Source: Bacilli bacterium (GTDB lineage: Bacteria; Bacillota_I; Bacilli_A; RFN20; UBA1709). From it: a stretch of 64,000 nucleotides of DNA. How positions within the stretch are numbered: the stretch's first letter is position 1; every line of letters begins with the position of its first letter. The stretch spans positions 37,198 to 101,197 of the forward strand of contig JAFTIF010000016.1 of assembly GCA_017457045.1 (NCBI GenBank). Reading direction: 5' to 3'. The notes under the pieces are model-generated. The model was not told the DNA's origin. It saw only the letters and a list, made by a program, of their open reading frames with translations, and did no database searches. Positions 18,421-25,343 of the stretch are shown piece after piece. A program made the translations under genes and the position numbers.

Positions 18421-19200
18421 ATGAGAGGTAAGCATTGGTCAATACCTACTAATATGGTGTTTAAGAAGAGTTATTGCCATAAATGTGGGAATACACTTAG
18501 TAAAGAAAAGACCCATAGAGTAGTTACTAAAGATGATCCGGATTATTATAACTACCATGAAGTAGAACATTATCCTAGACATGATTATGATGTATATAGT
18601 TATAGATTTAAGTGTCCTCATTGTAAAAATAGAATGAGTGCGAAAGAGCAAAGTATCATTAGTCGTATTCAAAAGAAATGTAAGTCTAAGATATTATCTA
18701 GTGGAGATATAAATATTCATTACGATATTTGTAAAAAGAAAGATGATAATAATGATAAATTCCTTAATTATTTAATCCCTAATATAATGATTATTATTGT
18801 ATATATTATTCTTTATTTCTATGGTAATCTTTTAGAAAATATATTGCATTATAGTCTAATGTTTATTTTATTTGAGATTTTCTTAATTATAGGTAATATT
18901 CGTTCAAGAAAGGGAAAATATGTAAGTTTAAGAAAAATAGGATATACAAAAGAAAGAAGAGAATTATTAGAGAAGTTACATGCACGTGCAAGTAATAATA
19001 AAGAATTAATAATGAATGCTAATAAAGTATATTGCTTTCATTGTAAAAAGGAAATGAGTTATAAAGATATAGTTGAATATATCGACAATGATTCTACGGG
19101 TATTTGCCCTCATTGTGGAGTAGATTCATTACTTCCAGATTCTATCGATGAATTGATAGATGAAGAAATAATTAATGATATGAATAAATACTGGTTTTAA
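18421..19200 (+). CDS. Zinc-ribbon membrane protein
   Basis: 259 residues. The N-terminal part carries CHKCGN and CPHCKN (a zinc ribbon of two CxxC pairs). Two hydrophobic helices lie near residues 118-160, and a C-terminal ribbon has CFHCKK and CPHCGV. This is a common gut-Firmicutes architecture with no established function. Start 18421 is preferred: AAAGGA at 18407-18412 fits, and a TATAAT at 18393-18398 would place the transcript start after the earlier ATG at 18379. The lipoprotein gene 25 bases downstream is probably co-transcribed. Confidence 0.7.
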   Translation: MRGKHWSIPTNMVFKKSYCHKCGNTLSKEKTHRVVTKDDPDYYNYHEVEHYPRHDYDVYSYRFKCPHCKNRMSAKEQSIISRIQKKCKSKILSSGDINIHYDICKKKDDNNDKFLNYLIPNIMIIIVYIILYFYGNLLENILHYSLMFILFEIFLIIGNIRSRKGKYVSLRKIGYTKERRELLEKLHARASNNKELIMNANKVYCFHCKKEMSYKDIVEYIDNDSTGICPHCGVDSLLPDSIDELIDEEIINDMNKYWF

Positions 19201-19225
19201 AAGAGGCATGAGGAGTGAGAGTAAT

Positions 19226-19732
19226 ATGAAAATTAAGAAATTATTATCAAGTATTATATTAGTTTTTTGTATTCTTTTTTGTGCTTCATGTGATCCAAGC
19301 ACATATTATTATGATAAGGACTATTTAACTGAAAACATTCAAGAAATAAGGCTTATTGATTATACAAATGAAGATAGAAATCATTTCCTTACTTGGACTT
19401 TAGATCAGTCAAATAAATTAAAAGATTTTAATTTAGAAAATATAGAAATCTTATCAACATTAGAAGTGGATAAACATGATTCCTTTATTGAGTCATTATG
19501 TTCATTTGACATATTGTACAAGTATTATGCATACGATTCTCCAAAAGGAATATGTGTAATGATAGTATATAAAAATGGAAACTTTGATATTATCAATTGT
19601 GAAAAAGATAGATTTGCAGGATATATTGGAACCTATGATTCTAATGGGAATGTGGTTGATTTTATTGGTTGTTTTTCAAGTTATCATTATTATGAAGATT
19701 TAATTAGTGATTATTTTGAATATGAAGTATAA
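19226..19732 (+). CDS. Small lipoprotein
   Basis: 168 residues. The N-terminus MKIKKLLSSIILVF...FCASC is a lipoprotein signal peptide with lipobox CASC, so the mature protein would be anchored outside the membrane. The rest is acidic and tyrosine-rich, with no family recognised. AGGAG at 19211-19215 fits the ATG at 19226; an earlier in-frame ATG at 19208 would put six extra residues before the signal peptide. It is probably the second gene of an operon with the zinc-ribbon protein and is closed by a terminator. Confidence 0.7.
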   Translation: MKIKKLLSSIILVFCILFCASCDPSTYYYDKDYLTENIQEIRLIDYTNEDRNHFLTWTLDQSNKLKDFNLENIEILSTLEVDKHDSFIESLCSFDILYKYYAYDSPKGICVMIVYKNGNFDIINCEKDRFAGYIGTYDSNGNVVDFIGCFSSYHYYEDLISDYFEYEV

Positions 19733-19741
19733 CATATATTG

Positions 19742-19768
19742 GCGTAGATAAGATTATCTACGCTTTTT
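19742..19768 (+). terminator. Rho-independent terminator
   Basis: GCGTAGATA at 19742-19750 pairs with TATCTACGC at 19755-19763 around a four-base loop, then T's. Confidence 0.85.
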
Positions 19769-19811
19769 ATATATAAATTTTTATGTTAAAATTTAGTTAA
19801 GGTGATAAGAT

Positions 19812-20786
19812 ATGAGATTTATGTTCGGTTCTAAAAATATATTTGAAAAGATACTTATGATTTTTTTAATTATTATTTTTTCTCCTGTCTGGATATTATT
19901 ATTAATGCTGTTTTTTCTTGTATATTTAATATACGTGCCTATATTTTATATTTCTAATTATGTAAAATACAAAAAATCAAATTATTATAAAGATTTTAAG
20001 AAGCCTTATAAAAGAAAAATATATGAAAGTTATGAGTATATGTTTTATAACCATGCAGCTAGGGAGAATCTTCCTATTAAATATATTTCTACTAAAGAAT
20101 TGGATTATTTTATCTATAATGATATAGTTTATGTCTTTCCTGATTTTAATTTATTAAGATACAATGATCAAATAAAACAATTTGAAATTAAGTATAGAAG
20201 TCAAAATAAGGAAGAATTTTGTACTTTAGAAGAGTTTTTTGAAAAGAAGAAATCAATGCTTTTAGAAGAATATAATATGCCTATTAAGCTATTACTTGCA
20301 ACTTGTTATATAAACGAAGAATTTTTGGATGTTTCCACATTACCTGAAAGTGTATATGTTATTAGTAATTATGATAAAGCATTTAAAGAAGATAATATTG
20401 ATTGGGATGAAATTCCAAAATCCACTAAAATGTTATATGAAATGATGCTTAAAAATGAGAAACTAGGTGGTAGATTTGAAATGATTAGTGATGACATAAT
20501 TGAATGGGAATTAGATGATGTTATTTATGAGGTAGGATTACAATGTTGTGATGGTTATTTTGGAGTTAATAAAAAAGACTCTAAAAAAACTAGTATTACT
20601 CATTGGCATCCAAGTGCATTTTCAATTTATACTGATGTATGCTTAGTTGGTGAAAAAGGTAATGTTTTGGTAGTAAAAGATTTTTTAGGTGGATCTGGAG
20701 TATTATATATGGGACCAAAAGAAAAATGCGATATAAAAGAAAAGAAACGTAGATTGAGTAAAGTGTATTTCTTTGAATCCAAATAA
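19812..20786 (+). CDS. Membrane-anchored protein of unknown function
   Basis: 324 residues. A long hydrophobic N-terminal region (about residues 13-55, probably two helices) precedes a soluble domain of about 265 residues rich in aromatics and acidic residues. The C-terminal third, with strands, HWHPSAFSIY and GGSGVLYMGP, looks like a compact folded domain. No family is recognised. AAGGTGATAAG supports the start. It stands alone between a terminator and the dyad at 20790. Confidence 0.6.
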   Translation: MRFMFGSKNIFEKILMIFLIIIFSPVWILLLMLFFLVYLIYVPIFYISNYVKYKKSNYYKDFKKPYKRKIYESYEYMFYNHAARENLPIKYISTKELDYFIYNDIVYVFPDFNLLRYNDQIKQFEIKYRSQNKEEFCTLEEFFEKKKSMLLEEYNMPIKLLLATCYINEEFLDVSTLPESVYVISNYDKAFKEDNIDWDEIPKSTKMLYEMMLKNEKLGGRFEMISDDIIEWELDDVIYEVGLQCCDGYFGVNKKDSKKTSITHWHPSAFSIYTDVCLVGEKGNVLVVKDFLGGSGVLYMGPKEKCDIKEKKRRLSKVYFFESK

Positions 20787-20789
20787 TTA

Positions 20790-20836
20790 ATTTAGGGAAC
20801 AAAATGATATAATAAAAGTAAAAATGTTCCCTAAAT
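20790..20836. promoter_or_regulatory. 12-base inverted repeat bracketing a -10 element
   Basis: ATTTAGGGAACA at 20790-20801 and its exact reverse complement at 20825-20836 flank 23 bases that contain TATAAT at 20808-20813. A protein dimer or looped tetramer bound here would cover the promoter of the acetyltransferase gene. The loop is long and no T run follows, so it is not a typical terminator. Confidence 0.5.
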
Positions 20837-20872
20837 AAAACGAATTTTTATAAAATCAAAGGTGATATTATT

Positions 20873-21415
20873 ATGAGAGTTATCAGTTCAATAAAAGATA
20901 ATCAAAAAGAAGAGGCTTTAGAGTTTGTTAAACAAGTATTTACTGATTCTGAAGGAGAAGATAATGGAAATATAGTAAGAAATCTAGTTAAGGAAATAAG
21001 ATCAAAGAAATATTATGTTCCTGAACTAGAATTAGTTATGGTAGAGGACGATAAGATTATAGGTTATTGTATGTTTTCTAGATTCCATATCGAGGAAAAA
21101 TATGATAATGAATTGTTGTTATTAAGTCCTGTTGCAGTTAAAACAAGTTTACAAAGACAACATATATCAAAAGATTTGATTGAATATGGATTTAATAAAG
21201 CAATAGAACTAGGATATACTGTTTGCCTAGTAGAAGGAAATCCTGCTAACTATAGATCAAGAGGATTTGTTACTTCTTATGACTATGGTATATATGCTTC
21301 TGAAAGCATTCAATTGCCTGCTATTGAATGTTTAATGGTTAAAGAATTAGTAAAAGGTTCATTAGCAAAGATTTCAGGACAAGTAAACTATGATATGTAT
21401 GAATCGTTAAGATAA
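20873..21415 (+). CDS. GNAT-family N-acetyltransferase
   Basis: 180 residues with the GNAT fold of YhbS-like enzymes. The strand LLLLSPVAVKTSLQRQHISKDL carries the acetyl-CoA binding turn (Q-R-Q-H-I-S in place of the usual Q/R-x2-G-x-G/A). CLVEGNPANYRSRGF is the typical C-terminal signature of this subfamily. The substrate cannot be predicted. AAAGGTG supports the start. It is followed 15 bases later by a small membrane protein gene. Expression is probably controlled at the dyad 20790-20836. Confidence 0.82.
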   Translation: MRVISSIKDNQKEEALEFVKQVFTDSEGEDNGNIVRNLVKEIRSKKYYVPELELVMVEDDKIIGYCMFSRFHIEEKYDNELLLLSPVAVKTSLQRQHISKDLIEYGFNKAIELGYTVCLVEGNPANYRSRGFVTSYDYGIYASESIQLPAIECLMVKELVKGSLAKISGQVNYDMYESLR

Positions 21416-21430
21416 TATGGAGGTATACAC

Positions 21431-21841
21431 ATGGATAAAATAAGAATTAAACCATTTAGTTTATTTGTATTAAAATATGCACTTTGTTTTTGTCCTATTG
21501 TTCAAGTAATAGGAGGATTAATTGTAAACTATCTTGAGCAAGATAAAAAGTTTGGTAAAATGATATTAATTATATTTGTTGTGTTTGCTATAATTCAAAT
21601 TCCTACTATCATCTTTTTATTAAAAAGACTTTCGAAAAGGCAAGATGTTATTATAGATGGTAATGATTTTATTCAAAATGATGCAGTTATTTTTAGTAAA
21701 AAAGACATTGTATCAATCGAAAGAATAAGTCAAATTCAAGTGAATTTTAAATACAATGTTAATGGTAATGAAAGTGTTATTTTCTTAGCCCTTTCTAAAA
21801 AGAAATTAGATAGTATTAAACAAATGTTATATATTGATTAG
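21431..21841 (+). CDS. Small membrane protein with PH-like tail
   Basis: 136 residues. Two hydrophobic helices (about residues 10-32 and 41-62) precede a beta-rich tail of about 65 residues with the pattern DVIIDGNDF...VSIERISQIQVNFKY, reminiscent of bacterial PH-like domains. No specific family is claimed. TATGGAGG supports the start. It probably shares a transcript with the acetyltransferase. Confidence 0.6.
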   Translation: MDKIRIKPFSLFVLKYALCFCPIVQVIGGLIVNYLEQDKKFGKMILIIFVVFAIIQIPTIIFLLKRLSKRQDVIIDGNDFIQNDAVIFSKKDIVSIERISQIQVNFKYNVNGNESVIFLALSKKKLDSIKQMLYID

Positions 21842-21902
21842 ATATTAAAAAAGTACTTAAAAATTAAGTAGAATTTAAATTTATTGGAAAGGAAAATAAA
21901 TT

Positions 21903-22610
21903 ATGTTTAAAGATAAAGTGGTCGTTATTACAGGTGGAGCTAATGGGATTGGTAAAGCCATTAAAGAAGCATTTACTAAAGAGCATGCAAAGTGTTATAT
22001 TATTGATATAGAAGAAGGAGATCACTTTGTTGGAGATGTATCTAACAAAGACACCTTAGAAGAGTTTGCTAACTATGTAATTGCTAAAGAAGGAAAGATT
22101 GATTATTTAATTAACAATGCACCTCCTTTATTTAAAGGAATTAATAAATGTAGTTATGAAGAATTTAATAAAGCATTAGCTGTTGGAGTAACCGCACCAT
22201 TTTATTTATCTAAACTATTTATGAATAATTTTAATGAAGGTGGAGTTATCATTAATATCTCTTCATCTCGTGACAGGATGAGTCAACCTCAATCTGAAAG
22301 TTATACTGCTAGTAAAGGAGCAATTCATGCTTTAACTCATTCATTAGCTGTCTCTTTAGCAAATAAGGTTAGAGTTAATTCTATTTCTCCTGGTTGGATT
22401 AATACTGATCCTTCATTTATAGGAGAAGAAATGGATCATCTTCAGCATCCATCTGGAAGAGTAGGTAAAGTAGAAGACATCGCGTCTTTAGTCTTATTCC
22501 TATGTTCTTCTAATGCATCATTTATTAATGCAGAAAACATCGTGGTTGATGGAGGAATGACAAAACAAATGATTTATCATAACGATCATAATTGGATTTT
22601 AAAAAAGTAA
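21903..22610 (+). CDS. Short-chain dehydrogenase/reductase
   Basis: 235 residues, a classical SDR. TGGANGIG near residues 10-17 binds the dinucleotide. INNAPP takes the place of the usual NNAG. A serine-rich INISSS strand precedes Y134-x3-K138 (YTASK), and the C-terminal ENIVVDGGMT is typical. It reduces or oxidises a small carbonyl or alcohol with NAD(P)H; the substrate is unknown. It is 13 bases upstream of an alpha-glucosidase gene and probably co-transcribed, which may hint at a sugar substrate. Confidence 0.88.
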   Translation: MFKDKVVVITGGANGIGKAIKEAFTKEHAKCYIIDIEEGDHFVGDVSNKDTLEEFANYVIAKEGKIDYLINNAPPLFKGINKCSYEEFNKALAVGVTAPFYLSKLFMNNFNEGGVIINISSSRDRMSQPQSESYTASKGAIHALTHSLAVSLANKVRVNSISPGWINTDPSFIGEEMDHLQHPSGRVGKVEDIASLVLFLCSSNASFINAENIVVDGGMTKQMIYHNDHNWILKK

Positions 22611-22623
22611 AGGAGTAAGGATT

Positions 22624-24270
22624 ATGGAAAGAAATAGATGGTATAAAGACAAGGTATTTTATCAAATTTGGCCTAGATCATTTAAAGATGGCAATAACGA
22701 TGGTATGGGCGATTTATATGGAGTATTAGAAAAATTAGATTATATTAAATCACTTGGTTGTGATGGTATTTGGTTTTCCCCATTATATCCATCTCCTGGT
22801 GTAGACTGTGGATATGATATATCTGATTATTATGATATCGCAGAAGAATTCGGTGGCATGGATGCATTTAAAAAGGTTTTAGATGGTGCTCATGAAAGAG
22901 GATTAAAAGTTATCATGGACTTAGTAGTAAACCATACTTCTACTGAACATGAATGGTTTAAGAAAAGTAGACAAAGAATCGAACCATATACAGATTACTA
23001 TATTTGGAGACCAGGCAAAGGAAATAAATTACCTAATAACTGGGATTCATTATTTGAAGGTAAAGCTTGGAAATATGATGAAGTAAGAAAAGAATACTAT
23101 ATGCACTTATTTGCTATCGAACAAGCAGATTTAAATATGGATAATCCTTTAGTAAGAGAAGAAGTTAAAAAGATTCTTAAGTTTTGGTTAGATTTAGGAG
23201 TAGATGGATTTAGAGAAGATGTTATTACATTTATTTCTAAAAAAGAAGGACTTCCTAATGATTATATAATGCCAGCTTCAAAAGGGTTCTTCTATTTCAA
23301 TCATGGACCACATTTACATGAATACTTAGAAGAATTTAATAAGGATGTCTTCTCTAAATATGATTGTATGACTTTAGCAGAAGCTCCGATGGTTACACCA
23401 AAGAAAGCATTAAAATACATTGATGAAACAAATAATCCTGTTTTAGATATGATGATTCAATTTAAAACACAAGAAGCAGACTGCTTATTCACAGATTTCG
23501 TTCATATGCCTTTCTCATTAAGAAAACTAAAAAAAGCATATACAGCTTGGCAAACTAAATTAGAAGGTAAAGGCTGGAATATGCTATATATTGAAAACCA
23601 TGATCATCCAAGAATGGTTTCAAGATATGGAAGTGAAAAGTATCGCGTTGAAAGTGCTAAAGCATTAGCAACTTCTTATTTGTTCTTAAAAGGAACTCCT
23701 TTTATTTATCAAGGACAAGAAATTGGTATGAGTAACTGGTATCCAAGTGATCCTAGTATGTATGAAGATGTTCAAACTATTTGGCAATATGAAAATGTTG
23801 GAACAAAAAAATCACCAGAAAAAAGACTTCAAAGATTATGGCATGGTTCTAGAGACTCGGCTAGAACTCCTGTTCAATGGAGTGATGAAGAATATGCAGG
23901 ATTCAGTAATCATAAACCTTGGTTCTATGTAAATGAAAACTATAAAGAAGTTAATGTTAAGAATCAAGAAAATGACCCTGATTCAGTATTGAATTATTAT
24001 CGTAAAGCAATTAAATTAAGAAAAGAATTAAGTGCGATAAGATATGGTGATTATAAAGAATACAATAAGATGTCATCAAAAGTATATATGTATTCTAGAA
24101 GTGATGATAAACAAAAGGTATTAGTAGTTGTTTCATTTACTGATAAGAAAGTGAATATTAAATTACCTAAAGGATTTGATTTAGAATCAGCAAAACTTGT
24201 TTTATCAAATTACGATAATAATACTTTAGTATTAAAACCATATGAAGCTAGAGTATATGTGTGGGAATAA
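22624..24270 (+). CDS. GH13 alpha-glucosidase (oligo-1,6-glucosidase type)
   Basis: 548 residues, the usual length for GH13 oligo-1,6-glucosidase, alpha-glucosidase or trehalose-6-phosphate hydrolase. Visible motifs are YQIWPRSFKDGNNDGMGD, DLVVNHTS, GFREDV with nucleophile D199, LAEAP with acid E253, and ENHDHPR with D327. The enzyme hydrolyses terminal alpha-glucosidic bonds of short oligosaccharides in the cytoplasm. Which linkage is cut is not decided by these motifs. AAGGAG is upstream and a terminator follows. Confidence 0.9.
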   Translation: MERNRWYKDKVFYQIWPRSFKDGNNDGMGDLYGVLEKLDYIKSLGCDGIWFSPLYPSPGVDCGYDISDYYDIAEEFGGMDAFKKVLDGAHERGLKVIMDLVVNHTSTEHEWFKKSRQRIEPYTDYYIWRPGKGNKLPNNWDSLFEGKAWKYDEVRKEYYMHLFAIEQADLNMDNPLVREEVKKILKFWLDLGVDGFREDVITFISKKEGLPNDYIMPASKGFFYFNHGPHLHEYLEEFNKDVFSKYDCMTLAEAPMVTPKKALKYIDETNNPVLDMMIQFKTQEADCLFTDFVHMPFSLRKLKKAYTAWQTKLEGKGWNMLYIENHDHPRMVSRYGSEKYRVESAKALATSYLFLKGTPFIYQGQEIGMSNWYPSDPSMYEDVQTIWQYENVGTKKSPEKRLQRLWHGSRDSARTPVQWSDEEYAGFSNHKPWFYVNENYKEVNVKNQENDPDSVLNYYRKAIKLRKELSAIRYGDYKEYNKMSSKVYMYSRSDDKQKVLVVVSFTDKKVNIKLPKGFDLESAKLVLSNYDNNTLVLKPYEARVYVWE

Positions 24271-24288
24271 AATTATTTAATAAATGTT

Positions 24289-24317
24289 AAAAGGATAGTA
24301 AAACTATCCTTTTTTTG
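24289..24317 (+). terminator. Rho-independent terminator of GH13 gene
   Basis: An 11-base perfect stem (24289-24299 with 24303-24313) runs into seven or more T's. Confidence 0.85.
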
Positions 24318-24329
24318 TTTTTGATGATT

Positions 24330-24360
24330 TAGGAAAAGAAAAAAGAGAGAAATCTCTCTT
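24330..24360 (-). terminator. Terminator of O-methyltransferase gene (minus strand)
   Basis: AAGAGAG and CTCTCTT arms at 24343-24360 are followed, on the minus strand, by a T-rich tract. The stem overlaps the stop codon of the gene it terminates. Confidence 0.7.
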
Positions 24361-24931
24361 ATTTTTTTGTAAGAACAGCTATTCCATCTCCAATATCATC
24401 ATAGATATTAACTTCATAGTCTTTTAAAGAACAAATATATGTTTTGAAATCTTCGTTTGCTTTATCATATTGAGCTCTTTTTTTGGCATTAATCTTTATC
24501 CATAGATCACTTAGATTCATATTGTCTACGATAATAGTTCCACCTTTATTAAGGTTTTTACCAAACTTATCTAAGAAAAACTGATTTTTTTTCTTAGCAG
24601 CATCAATAAAGATTAAATCAAACATTTCATCAGTTGTATATTCGATTGCATCATCGATAATAAATTTAATTTTTCTTGCGACATTGAAACTTTCAAATGT
24701 TTCAATCGCGATTTGTGCTCTTTCTAAATCGTGTTCGATTGTTACAAGCCTTAAATCAGGAAATGAATTTATCATAATTAAAGATGTATAACCAATCGCA
24801 GTTCCAATTTCAAAAAAAGATTTATAGTTTTTTTCTTTTACTAAAGAAATCATATACTCAATAGTTTGATGTCTTGCTATAGGAATATGGTTTTCTTCTG
24901 CGAATTTTTCAATTTCTATTAATGAATGCAT
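24359..24931 (-). CDS. YrrM/TrmR-type O-methyltransferase
   Basis: 190 residues of the class I O-methyltransferase family. FFEIGTAIGYTSL is the SAM-binding motif I, TIEHD ends strand 2, DLIFIDAAKK carries the metal-binding aspartate, and GGTIIVDNM is the next conserved strand. In Bacillus, TrmR (YrrM) methylates 5-hydroxyuridine in tRNA wobble positions, which is the likeliest role here. The start at 24931 is chosen because GGTGAT lies upstream of that ATG; an ATG four codons earlier coincides with the ribosome site. It is the only minus-strand gene in this region. Confidence 0.85.
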   Translation of the reverse strand: MHSLIEIEKFAEENHIPIARHQTIEYMISLVKEKNYKSFFEIGTAIGYTSLIMINSFPDLRLVTIEHDLERAQIAIETFESFNVARKIKFIIDDAIEYTTDEMFDLIFIDAAKKKNQFFLDKFGKNLNKGGTIIVDNMNLSDLWIKINAKKRAQYDKANEDFKTYICSLKDYEVNIYDDIGDGIAVLTKK

Positions 24932-25043
24932 TTTTATCACCATTAAATATTATAAATATTTATTTCAAAAAATTAAAGCATTAAATTGTTTTATTATTTT
25001 TAAAACTAATGTATTATTAAAGTATATCTAGGGGTGATGAATA

Positions 25044-25331
25044 ATGGAAAATAATTTAATGGATAAAATATTAGATATGGATGATGAATCTAGTATCGTC
25101 TTATTTAATGAAAAAGGTGAAGAGATTGCATTTGAAAAGATATGTCTTGTTCCTTTAGAAGACGAATTATACATTATCTTAAAACCAGTTCAAACTCTAG
25201 AAGGTGTAGGAGAGGATGAAGGACTAGTATTTAAAGTAGATGACGAAAAACTAGTCTTCTGTGATGATTTTAAAATTATCGATAAAGTATTTGATATTTA
25301 TTTTGATTTATTGAAGAAAGAAACTAATTAA
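25044..25331 (+). CDS. DUF1292-family small acidic protein
   Basis: 95 residues. The pattern (a strand for SSIVLFNEKGEEIAFEKI, then LEDELYIILKPV and a C-terminal VFDIYFDLL) matches DUF1292 (YrzB-like) proteins of Firmicutes, which are of unknown function. It lies 12 bases upstream of the tandem-TIR protein and is probably co-transcribed with it. AGGGGTGATG supports the start. Confidence 0.72.
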   Translation: MENNLMDKILDMDDESSIVLFNEKGEEIAFEKICLVPLEDELYIILKPVQTLEGVGEDEGLVFKVDDEKLVFCDDFKIIDKVFDIYFDLLKKETN

Positions 25332-25343
25332 GAGGGAAAACTA

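Noticed and set aside
20790..20836. Dyad read as a terminator of the 19812 gene
   Set aside because: The loop is 23 bases, no T run follows, and a -10 box lies within; an operator fits better.
23747..23932. Second plus-strand frame inside the GH13 gene
   Set aside because: Out of frame with conserved glucosidase motifs and without a ribosome site.
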